Below are positions 34,026-42,621 of a stretch of 64,000 bases of DNA, in pieces. A model generated the notes under the pieces. It saw nothing but the letters and a program-made list of their open reading frames with translations. It was not told the origin of the DNA and did no database searches. Source of the stretch: an uncultured Acetatifactor sp. (GTDB lineage Bacteria; Bacillota; Clostridia; Lachnospirales; Lachnospiraceae); NCBI GenBank assembly GCA_949840885.1, contig CATKYJ010000015.1, positions 30,421-94,420 of the forward strand, written 5' to 3'. The position numbers and the translations under genes were made by a program. The first letter of the stretch is position 1, and the number at the start of each line of letters is the position of its first letter.

Positions 34026-34163
34026 CTGCCATGAGTCTTGTAACGCTTACCTGCAGGGAAAAATACCATGTAAAAACGGAGAATAACCAGCCTGCTCTAA
34101 AAGAATTGCCGCAGCCCTTGGCATGAGGCTGCAGCTTGAACCGGCGGAGGGGACTGCCGGGCT

Positions 34164-35009
34164 TTAAGGGCGGCTGGGAGAAAGAGGCGTAAATCCCTCA
34201 AAGATGGGCAGGACGCCCTGCTGTTCCAGCAGTTCCAGGGTTTCCGGGCTGCGGATGGTCCAGCCCGCCTCATGGACGCCATAGAGGCGCTTCATCAGCC
34301 GCAGGCTGGGGCAGGAGCGGTCTATGTAGTTGTAGGCAATGAAGTCCGGCCGGGTGAGAAACGTGGTTAGCAGCAGGGTCAATATGGCTCGCACCGGCCA
34401 GGTGAGCGTGACGCCATCGCCGCTTCGCAGGAAGTTTTCGGAGAGCTGTCCGCGGATGACGGACGGATAGTGCTTTTTCAGGTGCAGCAGGGCTGCGGGG
34501 TGAAAGGATTCCACACAGTAGGTGCCGTCCCAGTCCCGCAGATGCGCCATCACCGCATCCGTCAGAGCGGCGGCATTGCCGTGCTCCACTTTCAGTTCGA
34601 TGATAAGCGGAGCCTTTTTCTCAAACAGCGCCAGGACTTCCGGGAAGAGCGGGATGGTCTCGCCGCTGCCCTTTAAGGGGTAATTTTTTAAATCTTCCGC
34701 GGTCAGTTCCTCAATGACAGCGGACTTACCACAGACTCTGGCAAGGTCGCTGTCATGGACTACCGCCAGCTCGCCGTCCGCCATGAGATGGACGTCCAGC
34801 TCTGCGCCAAAGCCGTTCTCAATGGCCCTGCGAAAGGCTGATATGGAGTTTTCCGGGATGTTCTGTGCCATGTCGTGGAGCCCGCGATGGGCGTATCTGG
34901 CGCTTGCAAGCTGCGCCCATCCGGCCTGGCACCGCCTTGGCAGCAGCATCAGGCACCAGAGTGCGACTATGACGAGCGCTATGGACAGTATCCTGAATAT
35001 GATTATCAT
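34164..35009 (-). CDS. Membrane-anchored glycerophosphodiester phosphodiesterase
   Basis: A 281-residue protein with one N-terminal membrane helix (residues about 2-25) and a GDPD barrel. Catalytic motifs are AHRGLHDMAQNIPENS, AELDVHLMADGELAVVHD and ELKVE. The family hydrolyses glycerophosphodiesters to glycerol-3-phosphate and an alcohol using a divalent metal. The active domain would face outward or lie at the membrane. It is 80 bp downstream of the MFS gene on the same strand and probably shares its transcript. Confidence 0.9.
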   Translation of the reverse strand: MIIIFRILSIALVIVALWCLMLLPRRCQAGWAQLASARYAHRGLHDMAQNIPENSISAFRRAIENGFGAELDVHLMADGELAVVHDSDLARVCGKSAVIEELTAEDLKNYPLKGSGETIPLFPEVLALFEKKAPLIIELKVEHGNAAALTDAVMAHLRDWDGTYCVESFHPAALLHLKKHYPSVIRGQLSENFLRSGDGVTLTWPVRAILTLLLTTFLTRPDFIAYNYIDRSCPSLRLMKRLYGVHEAGWTIRSPETLELLEQQGVLPIFEGFTPLSPSRP

Positions 35010-35089
35010 TGGAATGTTCCTTTCTCGAATCAGATGTTTTGGCCGTTGGAATGCTATTCCGGATCCTCTGCCGGCGGCTGCAAAGGGCG

Positions 35090-36433
35090 TTAATCCTCCA
35101 TATCCTCGAAAGCATCCAGTCCTGTCTTGGCCTCAGCCTTGCTGTCCCCATGGCGGACGAAGCACATGGTAATGAAGCTCAGGATCACGAACAAAGCGGC
35201 GTAAGGGAAGAGGATCTGGTAGCTGATGGACTTCATCAACGAGCCTGCCAGCACCGGGGTGATGACCTGAGCCAGCATGGAGGCCGTATAATAATAACCC
35301 GTGAATTTCCCTACATCGCTGCCCCGGCACATTTCCACTACCATGGGCAGGGAGTTCACATTGATGGCCGCCCATGCCAGACCCACCAGCGCGAAAGCCA
35401 CGAACATGATGGCGTTGATGGATGAGAACAGGGTGGTCAGGAAAAAGCCTGCCAGGAAACAGGAGGCCAGCAGGATGATGCCGGCATGGATGGTCTTTTT
35501 CCGGCCTATTTTGGAGGCTACTATGCCGATGGGGATATAGGAGACAATGGCTCCTGCAGTGGCCACCAACAGACAGGTGGAGGCACCGCCCAGCCCCTCC
35601 CCCATGACCTGGGACACATAGGTGGTGAACCAGGTGGTGACGCCGTTGTAGCCGATGAACCAAAGGGCAATGGAGGCCAGCAGGAAGCCAAGGCTTCGCT
35701 TTACCGGCGCGGGCAGGGTCTCTCTGCCGCCTCCTTTGTCTTCGGCCAGGTTCCATTCGGGGTGCTGTTTTTCCAACTGCTGGTTCTCGGCGGCGAGAGC
35801 CGGCTCCCTGATGGTGAAGAGCAGCACAATGACGGCCACAGTCATAATGGCGGCCACGATGATGAACAGGGGCTGATAGTTCACATGCTCCAGGGCTGCC
35901 ACTTTTGCGGTGGGGTAAAGCAGGGCGGCCACGCCCAGATAAAGGATGCCGCCCACGGCTCCCATCAGGTTAATAATGGCATTGGCCTTGCTGCGCAGGG
36001 GCTTTGCCGTCACATCCGGCATCAGGGCTACGGCAGGAGAACGGTAAGTTCCCATGGAGATCAGGAGCAGCCCCAGCACGATGACGAAAGTCACAAGCTT
36101 ATAGGGAGCAGCCTCCCGGGAATAGCTGTTGTCCAGCACGGGCAGCAGGTTCATCAGGATGACGGCGCCTGCGGTGCCTGCAATGATATAGGGAGTGCGC
36201 CGGCCCAGCTTCGTACGGGTCTTGTCCGAAAGGCCGCCGAAGAAAGGCAGCAGGAACAGGGCCAATATATTGTCCGTAGCCATGATGATACCGGTCAGCG
36301 ACTCGTCCATGCCGAAAGTCTCCCGCAGAATCAGAGGCACCACGCTGTCATACATCTGCCAGAAAGAGCAGATGGACAGGAATGCCAGGCCTACCAGGAT
36401 AGTCCGCTTGTTGTTCAGCTTTAATTCATTCAT
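35090..36433 (-). CDS. MFS transporter (sugar/cation symporter-like)
   Basis: A 447-residue protein with about 12 membrane helices. The motif GGLSDKTRTKLGRRTPYI after helix 2 is the classic MFS loop and resembles sucrose/GPH-type carriers (SLC45-like). A central cytoplasmic loop holds LEKQHPEWNLAEDKGGG. It ends in an acidic tail. Its substrate is not evident. A promoter at 36513-36541 on the minus strand drives it together with the phosphodiesterase gene. Confidence 0.88.
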   Translation of the reverse strand: MNELKLNNKRTILVGLAFLSICSFWQMYDSVVPLILRETFGMDESLTGIIMATDNILALFLLPFFGGLSDKTRTKLGRRTPYIIAGTAGAVILMNLLPVLDNSYSREAAPYKLVTFVIVLGLLLISMGTYRSPAVALMPDVTAKPLRSKANAIINLMGAVGGILYLGVAALLYPTAKVAALEHVNYQPLFIIVAAIMTVAVIVLLFTIREPALAAENQQLEKQHPEWNLAEDKGGGRETLPAPVKRSLGFLLASIALWFIGYNGVTTWFTTYVSQVMGEGLGGASTCLLVATAGAIVSYIPIGIVASKIGRKKTIHAGIILLASCFLAGFFLTTLFSSINAIMFVAFALVGLAWAAINVNSLPMVVEMCRGSDVGKFTGYYYTASMLAQVITPVLAGSLMKSISYQILFPYAALFVILSFITMCFVRHGDSKAEAKTGLDAFEDMED

Positions 36434-36512
36434 TTGTTTTCCTCTTTTTTGTTGGATGTGATTTCGTAGGAAACCGGAGTTCCCTTGCTATCACGTTGCT
36501 GTAGACAGTGTC

Positions 36513-36541
36513 ATTTTATCATAGGAAAGGATTCTTTGCAA
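36513..36541 (-). promoter_or_regulatory. Promoter of the MFS and phosphodiesterase genes
   Basis: On the minus strand, TTGCAA (36541-36536) and TAAAAT (36518-36513) are spaced by 17 bp, about 75 bp before the MFS start. The remaining 36542-36792 holds no recognisable gene, only GC-rich partial inverted repeats (AAGTGCCCGAA near 36623, TTCGGGCATTT near 36668). Confidence 0.5.
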
Positions 36542-36792
36542 GAGATGGGTGGATTTCGGATTATTTCATTTCCTGTTTTCAGGGCGGGGAGAAAGTGGTA
36601 CAATGTGCGGAGAGGGCAGAGCCAAGTGCCCGAAGAAGCAGCTGCCGTGTTTGCACGAGACATGATCATTCGGGCATTTGACGAGCAAAGCACCCCCCTC
36701 GGAATCCCTGGGGGTTCGGGTCTCTGCCCGGGACTTGGCAGGAAACGGCCGAATGGCATAAGCGCCATGTGCGGATGAAAGAGGAGGAGACA

Positions 36793-36993
36793 ATGGAAGA
36801 CGGGAAAGCAATCATTTCTGACGTGGACGCGCTGATTGCGCTGCTGGATGGCCGCACCCAGGCCGGGGACAGCAGGATTCAGGTGGATGTGGTGGAGGGA
36901 GAGGGGGAAGTGGTTTCACGCCAGTATCACCATGGCCGCTGCGACATCGGAAGCCCCTGGGCCTGCGGTACGGCGTTTGACGTGCTGGAATAG
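36793..36993 (+). CDS. Small acidic hypothetical protein
   Basis: A 66-residue protein rich in Asp/Glu with a Cys/His-containing end (YHHGRCDIGSPWACG). AGGAGG is about 6 nt before ATG 36793. It has the codon character of its GC-rich surroundings. No family is recognised; the His and two Cys could bind metal. Confidence 0.55.
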   Translation: MEDGKAIISDVDALIALLDGRTQAGDSRIQVDVVEGEGEVVSRQYHHGRCDIGSPWACGTAFDVLE

Positions 36994-37051
36994 TATGTAA
37001 AGGCAGCGTTCTTCATGGATTGTCTGTGCCGCCGGAAAAGGAAGAATTTTC

Positions 37052-37080
37052 TTGAATTATTGGAAAGACAATGGTATACT
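37052..37080 (+). promoter_or_regulatory. Promoter of the structured small RNA
   Basis: TTGAAT (37052-37057) and TATACT (37075-37080) with a 17-bp spacer; predicted start near 37087, the first base of the outer stem. Confidence 0.7.
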
Positions 37081-37122
37081 GGCTTTAGTACTTAAAAATT
37101 CAGTTGAAGGAGGAAACAGGAT

Positions 37123-37161
37123 ATGAGAAAAAGTGTAAGGATGGTGAACCGAATCAACTGA
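37123..37161 (+). CDS. 12-codon basic peptide
   Basis: ATG at 37123, 10 nt after AAGGAGG, encodes MRKSVRMVNRIN and stops at 37159-37161. The stop codon lies within the inner RNA stem. It resembles leader peptides by position and size. A perfect ribosome site suggests translation. Confidence 0.5.
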   Translation: MRKSVRMVNRIN

Positions 37162-37218
37162 ACAGAGGGCATTTCGGATGCCGTATTTTAAGTACCTTTA
37201 TGACTAACTGTTGACCAC

Positions 37219-37244
37219 AGGCACACATATTGGTGTGCCTTTTT
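37219..37244 (+). terminator. Intrinsic terminator of the small RNA
   Basis: AGGCACAC (37219-37226) pairs with GTGTGCCT (37233-37240), followed by TTTT. Confidence 0.85.
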
Positions 37245-37245
37245 C

Positions 37246-37705
37246 GTGCGCGGAAACGGGTGCGGCGAGCAGGAGATAAGGTCTGCTTGCCGCACTTTTT
37301 ATTCCCGCGGGCAATGAGTCAAGTGGGCATGCCTGCATGCACATTTGACGAATGCCGCGAGGGTCAAATACCAAAGTGTCCGAAGGACACTTTCTGCTCT
37401 GCAGCGCTGCAAGATTGATACCCCGTTGCTTGCAGCGGGGTCTTTGATTGGGTGCGGGGGTGATGCCAGGGGATGTGCCAAAAAGGCGGCCCCTACTGCT
37501 TTATGGGAACGCATCCGTAAGGCACCCCATAGCCGTATTGGGGGCAGCTGAAAGCATTCTCCTGTCAGGCTGTGCAGGAGGAGCATGGGCGAAAGCCATG
37601 CTGTCCGGGGCGCAGGATGTCCCGCTCCCCGCGTGCGAGGGATTCCGGAAAGGGAAAGGTGATGTTTTATGAGAGAAAAGAATGTATGGATGAAGAAAAG
37701 GGAAT
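37246..37705. other. 460-bp gap with two hairpins, no convincing gene
   Basis: It contains a perfect hairpin AAAGTGTCC-GAA-GGACACTTT (37373-37393) and a terminator-like CCCCGTTGC/GCAGCGGGG stem (37421-37440) before TCTTTGATT. Frames in this stretch lack ribosome sites and family resemblance. Confidence 0.5.
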
Positions 37706-39754
37706 ATGGGAAAAAAGAAATTACGAAGACAATATTGTATAAAAGGAGAACGGAATTTGAAGAGATTAAGATATTATCTGCTGAATATGAAACCTGCAAA
37801 CGAGACTTATGAGGAGATATATGAGGGCAGGATGTGCGAGACTTACATGGACAAAGACCCGATTGTGCACAATCATGCCCTGTACTGGGACGGGGAGATC
37901 GGCTACGAGATAACCAAGAGCAGCCGCCTGGAACTGTCAAAGCCTACTGTGGTAATCCATATCCCCATGCATCTGCTGAAGATCCGGGAGGCGGGGAGGG
38001 CTGCGCTGGACTATATTTTCCGCGCGTTCCTGCCCTATGTGAGGGCTTTGAATGAGGAGAACGACAACCGCAAGCGCACGGCCAGGGAGAATGGGCACTT
38101 TTTTTCCTATGAGCCCGGCAGCAAGGTGCTGGCCCGGAATGTGGCCGCAGTGAATCTGGTTCCCCAGAAATACTATCGTATCCTGAAAGGGGATACCATC
38201 GAAATCCTGGACAGGCTGAGGGACAACGGCAAAGCATCCCCCACGGCCGCAGTCTGCCGGATCGCGCCCATTGACGGGGCTATGGACGTGCCTGCCCACC
38301 CTTGCGTCAGCCTTATGCTCCAAGTGCAGCTCCCTCTGGGCAAGCACAAAAAGGCTGTACAGATGCTGACAAGAGACTTACCGGAGGCGGTAAACTGCTT
38401 TGTGAACGAATTCGACCATGTGGGCCTGCGGCGGGCCCTGGCTCTTTCCGCGAAGCAGCAGGAAATCCGGGCATGGCTGAAAGACAGCGATTACTGCGCC
38501 TTTGTGGCAGACGGAAGCATCCTGCCCAGAGAGAAAGGCGGCGATGGTCCAATGAAAGCGGCCGTACCTTTCCTGTCCACGCCGGAGGATGCGGTGGAGG
38601 TGGCGGGAATTAGAGGCATGGCATTCCGAAAAGGGGTCACCGTCATCACGGGAGGCGGATATTCCGGTAAAAGCACGCTGCTGGACGCTTTGAGCGCCGG
38701 CATCTATGACCATGTGGAGGGGGACGGCAGGGAGTTCGTGATAACGGATGCCTCCGCCATGAAGATTTCCGCGGAGGACGGCCGCAGCATCCGCCATGTG
38801 AACCTGTCGCCTTTCATCAAATGGATTCCGGGGGGAGACCCTGCGGACTTTTCCACGGAGCATGCCTCCGGCTCCACCTCCCAGGCTGCGAACATCATGG
38901 AGGCAGTGGGGTGGGGCGTGAAGCTTCTGATGATCGACGAGGACAAATCCGCCACCAATTTCATGATTCAGGATGCGGTCATGAAGACACTGATTGAAAA
39001 GGAGCCCATCACGGCTTTTGTGGAGCGGGTGCGGGAGCTGGCAGAGAGGCGCGGCGTGTCCACCATTCTGGTAATCGGCGGCAGCAGCGAGTACCTGCAG
39101 GCGGCGGACCGCATTTATATGATGAAAGATTATGGCATTGTGCAGGTGACCGGGGCGGCAAAGGCACTGCGGCAAAGCTTTCGGCTGAACGCAGAGGGGG
39201 ACGGCGGAAATCGCCGTGCGCCGGAACTGTGGGAGAGGCATCAGGCGCAGGCGGCGGACTTTAGCCTCCGGGACGAAACCGATGATGGCTGCCGAGCGCC
39301 GGAGCCGGCGGACTTCAGCCTCCGGGACGAAATCGATGCCAATGGCCTGAGCACCCGCCCGGAGGGGTCTGCCACGGAGGTCCTGAAAGTATCCGACCTA
39401 GGGTTCCTGATTCTGGGGGAGGAGCAGATAGACATCCGCATGCTCCACGACATTGCCTCGATTCCACAGTTGAATGCCATTGCCTTTCTGGTGAGGAAGC
39501 TGATCAACCAGGTGAACCCGCTGGAGCGTTTCCAGAAGTTCACGATTGGAGAACAGTCCCCGGGGCAGCCGCAGGAGACTGCGCCCAAATGGATCTGCAG
39601 ACAGCGGGAGGTAGAGCGGGTGCTTGCAGAGATTGAAGAGGCAGGGTTGGAATCTGCCTACTCGCCCTTTTTTACCGAGTGCTCCAGGTGGATGGACATG
39701 CCCAGGAAGTATGAGATGCTGGCAGTGCTGAGCCGGATGCGCCAGCGGGTCTGA
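37706..39754 (+). CDS. Predicted ATPase of the ABC class (PF09818-like)
   Basis: A 682-residue cytoplasmic protein. The Walker A motif is TGGGYSGKST near residue 317 and the Walker B-like motif is LLMIDEDKSATNFM near residue 415, with an ADRIYMMKDYGIV switch region. This is the pattern of the stand-alone ABC-class ATPases, whose function is unknown. Residues about 510-545 hold a duplicated ADFSLRDE unit, a local insertion. The start is uncertain: ATG 37706 has a weak ribosome site, and TTG 37757 follows GGAG. The upstream structured RNA could control it. Confidence 0.8.
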   Translation: MGKKKLRRQYCIKGERNLKRLRYYLLNMKPANETYEEIYEGRMCETYMDKDPIVHNHALYWDGEIGYEITKSSRLELSKPTVVIHIPMHLLKIREAGRAALDYIFRAFLPYVRALNEENDNRKRTARENGHFFSYEPGSKVLARNVAAVNLVPQKYYRILKGDTIEILDRLRDNGKASPTAAVCRIAPIDGAMDVPAHPCVSLMLQVQLPLGKHKKAVQMLTRDLPEAVNCFVNEFDHVGLRRALALSAKQQEIRAWLKDSDYCAFVADGSILPREKGGDGPMKAAVPFLSTPEDAVEVAGIRGMAFRKGVTVITGGGYSGKSTLLDALSAGIYDHVEGDGREFVITDASAMKISAEDGRSIRHVNLSPFIKWIPGGDPADFSTEHASGSTSQAANIMEAVGWGVKLLMIDEDKSATNFMIQDAVMKTLIEKEPITAFVERVRELAERRGVSTILVIGGSSEYLQAADRIYMMKDYGIVQVTGAAKALRQSFRLNAEGDGGNRRAPELWERHQAQAADFSLRDETDDGCRAPEPADFSLRDEIDANGLSTRPEGSATEVLKVSDLGFLILGEEQIDIRMLHDIASIPQLNAIAFLVRKLINQVNPLERFQKFTIGEQSPGQPQETAPKWICRQREVERVLAEIEEAGLESAYSPFFTECSRWMDMPRKYEMLAVLSRMRQRV

Positions 39755-39808
39755 GGGAGGTGTACGCAAAAAGATTCGTATAAAATCAATAAAAAAGAAC
39801 CAATAAAA

Positions 39809-39878
39809 ACTACTGCAATAGTATTGACAGAAGCTTACTATCGTGATAGTATGAAAACATAAAACTATTGCAGTAGTA
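39809..39878. promoter_or_regulatory. BlaI-type promoter with three operator sites
   Basis: ACTACTGCAATAGTA (39809-39823), the palindrome TACTATC-GT-GATAGTA (39836-39851) and ACTATTGCAGTAGTA (39864-39878) are evenly spaced, about 27 bp centre to centre; the first and third are inverted copies. The promoter TTGACA (39824-39829), 17 bp, TAGTAT (39847-39852) lies among them, so a BlaI-like repressor would cover it. TACT/AGTA cores are typical of BlaI/MecI operators. Confidence 0.82.
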
Positions 39879-39985
39879 TAGTGCCTCAAAGCAATCGCCG
39901 CATGGATCTATAGCTCTTGGCAGGCGGGATATGTGAAACGGGCAGAACTGTGAACCGAGACAGAAAAGGCGAATCAGGGGAAACA

Positions 39986-40041
39986 CGAACCGGGACAGGC
40001 AATGCGTAACCAGGGGGAAGGCGAACCGGGACAGGCAATGC
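39986..40041 (+). repeat. 20-bp direct repeat in the BlaI-like leader
   Basis: CGAACCGGGACAGGCAATGC occurs at 39986-40005 and 40022-40041, inside the ~210-nt untranslated leader before the BlaI-like gene. Further decayed copies of GAACCGGG-like units precede it. Confidence 0.75.
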
Positions 40042-40072
40042 ACCACCAGAACAGAAAGGACAGGAACCAGAC

Positions 40073-40426
40073 ATGAAATTATTTGACTCGGAACTGAAAG
40101 TGATGGCAGTACTCTGGCGGGAGGGGGACTCCACGGCCAAGCAGGTCTCGGATATCCTGAAAGAAGAGATCGGCTGGAATGTAAACACCACCTATACAGT
40201 GATCAAGAAATGCGTCAAAAAAGGAGCCATCGAACGCCGGGAGCCGGGCTTTTTGTGCCATGCGCTGGTTTCCAAGGCACAGGTGCAGGCTTCGGAGACG
40301 GATGAACTGATAGACAGGATCTACGATGGGTCGGCGGATTTGCTTTTCGCCTCTCTTTTGAGCAGAAAGGCCCTTTCCGGGGAACAGATCGAGAGGCTGA
40401 AGAGGATTGTGGAGGAGGGGGAATAG
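40073..40426 (+). CDS. BlaI/MecI-family transcriptional repressor
   Basis: A 117-residue winged-helix protein of normal BlaI length: FDSELKVMAVLWREGDSTAK at the N terminus and NTTYTVIKKCVKKGAIERRE as recognition and wing region, then a helical dimerisation tail. BlaI proteins repress until cleaved through a BlaR1-type sensor. The gene is followed after 3 bp by such a sensor gene. The operators at 39809-39878 indicate autoregulation of the pair. Confidence 0.93.
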   Translation: MKLFDSELKVMAVLWREGDSTAKQVSDILKEEIGWNVNTTYTVIKKCVKKGAIERREPGFLCHALVSKAQVQASETDELIDRIYDGSADLLFASLLSRKALSGEQIERLKRIVEEGE

Positions 40427-40429
40427 GGG

Positions 40430-42451
40430 ATGGGACTGATTCAAAGAAGCTTTTGCGGAGGCGTACTGATACTGGTCATTATCGCGGTCAGGATTCTGTG
40501 GCTGGATAAACTGCCCAAGAGGACATTTCCGGTTCTCTGGAGTCTGGCCCTTATCCGTCTGTTGCTGCCTTTTTCCTTTTCCTCCGTATTCAGCCTGTAC
40601 ACATTTCTGCAGATAGCCGGTAACCAGGCCATGCCGGCCGGGTATTCGGGCGGCATGTGGGAGGGAGTGACATTCATGGGCAATCCGCCTGCATGGACCA
40701 TGGTGCAGGATCTGGCGCTGGGACAGTCGGCAGCTACGGTGGAGCAAGGGAGCAGTATACAGATGCTGCCCGCAATCTGGTGCGCAGGGGCCGTGAGCCT
40801 GGCGCTATTCTTCTTCATATCCTACGCTTCCAGCCTGCGGAAATTCCGTAAGGCCATATCTGTAAAGGATGGACGGATTCTGCAGTGGCTGGAGGAATGC
40901 GCAAAAGGGCGGCGGAGGCAGGCCGGGCGGATCTCGGTCAGGCAGTCGGGGGCAATCCTCGCGCCGCTGACTTACGGATGTCTGCGGCCGGTGATCCTGC
41001 TCCCCGCCGGGGCGCTGGAGAGCGGCGGACATGAACTGAGATATATCCTGCAGCATGAATTCGTGCATATCCGCCATCACGATGCGGCGCTGAAGCTGGC
41101 GATGGTGGCAGCGCTTTGCCTCCACTGGTTCAATCCGCTGGTGTGGCTCATGTGCGGACTGATGAACCGGGATATCGAGCTTGCCTGCGATGAGGGGGTC
41201 CTGCGCTGTTTCGGCCAGGAGGCCAGGGCAGGGTACGCAATGACTCTGATCGGGATGGAGGAAAAGAAACGCGTGCTGCTGCCCCTGTACAATGGGTTCA
41301 GCAAAAATGCCATTGAAGAGAGAGTCAGCCTGATCATGAAATACAGGAAGATGAAAAAAGCGGCCATGATGGCGTCATTGTTGCTGGTAGCAGGCCTGGC
41401 ACTGGTGTTCACCACCTCAGCCAGGACAGTGGAGGCTACGGGGAGCTCTGCACAGAATTCGGAAAGCGGCGCGGCGGCAGGAAAAGACGGCGTGGACAGC
41501 GGTTCCCGGGATATTTTGCCTTTGGATCCGCCCCCGAACGGGACGGGAAGCACCGGAGATGTTAGAAACGAAGATATTGCCGTAGGCAATTTGGACGCAT
41601 CCAGTGAAAACCCGGAGAAGAGTGCAGTGCAAAAAGAGAACGCCATAGAGAATCAGGGGGATGCCTCGGAAAGCCAGGAAAGGATCCGGCAGGGACAGGA
41701 ATATGTGCTTTGCTATATGCAGGAGGGCATGCTCCAGGAGGAGCCTGCAAACCTGTATATGGGTCAGGGCTACGGTTTGCTGATTCCTGTGGAGGGGTGG
41801 AAAGCGGGTGGAAGCAATGAATGGGTGTACGAGTTCAATGACCAGGTAAGGTTCTGGGTGGCCGACTACAGAGGAAAGACCCTGGAACAGGCCCGGGGCC
41901 TCCTGGAGGAGGATGGGTATTTGGGGACAGAGCAGGGCATCCTGAGAAAAGAGGATGGCAGCAATATCTTCTATGCCTGGCTGACTGAAAGCGGGGACAG
42001 AACCATGGGCATCCATTATGTGTATCCGGCTGCTCCGGAATATGAGGAGGGATTTGGAACCGCTTTGGCTGCCATCGCTGCCAGTTTCGGTGTATTGCAG
42101 GAGGAAGACCGGAGTCTGGTGGAGGAGGAAGCAGGACTGGAGCGTCTGGTGCTTGCGTTTTGGGAAGCCTACCTGACAGGAGAGGCAGCGGGGCTGCACC
42201 CGTATCTTGCAGCGGATTATGAGGGGGATATGGAGACATTCCCGGATGGCCAGGACGGCCATGTGGCGGCCCAGGCGCAGCTTCTGGCTATAAAAGGGCT
42301 GGACATAGCAGAGGCAGCAGTGGGCGAAGAGGTGGAAATATGGGCGGAGTTCCGGCCCTCATCGGAGGCGGATTATCTGGAATACCTGACCATATCGGCG
42401 GTGAAAGAACAGGACGGCTGGAAAGTGAGCAGCTACGGCCTGGAAATGTAG
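40430..42451 (+). CDS. BlaR1/MecR1-like M56 membrane peptidase with non-penicillin-binding sensor domain
   Basis: A 673-residue protein. Four membrane helices surround a zinc-peptidase loop with LQHEFVHIRHHD (His209, Glu210, His213) and ELACDEGVLR. The last helix (near residue 310) leads to an extracellular region of about 340 residues that starts with a Ser/Gly-rich stretch. This region has no SxxK motif and does not look like the penicillin-binding sensor of true BlaR1; it contains two small alpha/beta units (YGLLIPVEGWKAGG; LVLAFWEAYLTGEAAGLHPY). It should sense an unknown signal and inactivate the BlaI-like protein. No beta-lactamase gene is adjacent. Confidence 0.87.
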   Translation: MGLIQRSFCGGVLILVIIAVRILWLDKLPKRTFPVLWSLALIRLLLPFSFSSVFSLYTFLQIAGNQAMPAGYSGGMWEGVTFMGNPPAWTMVQDLALGQSAATVEQGSSIQMLPAIWCAGAVSLALFFFISYASSLRKFRKAISVKDGRILQWLEECAKGRRRQAGRISVRQSGAILAPLTYGCLRPVILLPAGALESGGHELRYILQHEFVHIRHHDAALKLAMVAALCLHWFNPLVWLMCGLMNRDIELACDEGVLRCFGQEARAGYAMTLIGMEEKKRVLLPLYNGFSKNAIEERVSLIMKYRKMKKAAMMASLLLVAGLALVFTTSARTVEATGSSAQNSESGAAAGKDGVDSGSRDILPLDPPPNGTGSTGDVRNEDIAVGNLDASSENPEKSAVQKENAIENQGDASESQERIRQGQEYVLCYMQEGMLQEEPANLYMGQGYGLLIPVEGWKAGGSNEWVYEFNDQVRFWVADYRGKTLEQARGLLEEDGYLGTEQGILRKEDGSNIFYAWLTESGDRTMGIHYVYPAAPEYEEGFGTALAAIAASFGVLQEEDRSLVEEEAGLERLVLAFWEAYLTGEAAGLHPYLAADYEGDMETFPDGQDGHVAAQAQLLAIKGLDIAEAAVGEEVEIWAEFRPSSEADYLEYLTISAVKEQDGWKVSSYGLEM

Positions 42452-42547
42452 AGCGTCCGCAGGATAAAATTTTAATTATTTATTTAAAAAGGTATAAAAT
42501 GTTGCGGAAAATGGAAAACTTATACTTTATTATCAAAAATTCTACAA

Positions 42548-42576
42548 TTGAAAAATTCTGAATATCATGCTATCAT
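42548..42576 (+). promoter_or_regulatory. Promoter of mecA
   Basis: TTGAAA (42548-42553) and TATCAT (42571-42576) with a 17-bp spacer, about 46 bp before the start codon. Confidence 0.6.
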
Positions 42577-42621
42577 AGAAATGTGGTTATGTGGTAGGTG
42601 CATTTTTATGAGGATAATGAT

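Larger units (their letters stand above)
37087..37245 (+). ncRNA. Structured small RNA with internal 12-codon frame
   Basis: A roughly 160-nt transcription unit with promoter and terminator. An outer stem pairs AGTACTTAAAA (37087-37097) with TTTTAAGTAC (37186-37195). An inner stem pairs TTCAGTTGA (37099-37107) with TCAACTGAA (37154-37162), flanking the AAGGAGG ribosome site and mini-ORF. A third hairpin is GGCAT/ATGCC (37168-37182). This nested folding is not expected by chance. It may be a regulatory RNA or an attenuator of the downstream ATPase gene. It does not match an RNA class I can name. Confidence 0.6.

Noticed and set aside
37448..37672. 74-codon frame in the gap before the ABC-class ATPase
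   Set aside because: No ribosome site, low-complexity content and no family resemblance.
40430..42451. True beta-lactam sensor BlaR1
   Set aside because: The sensor region lacks an SxxK motif and penicillin-binding-like segments.
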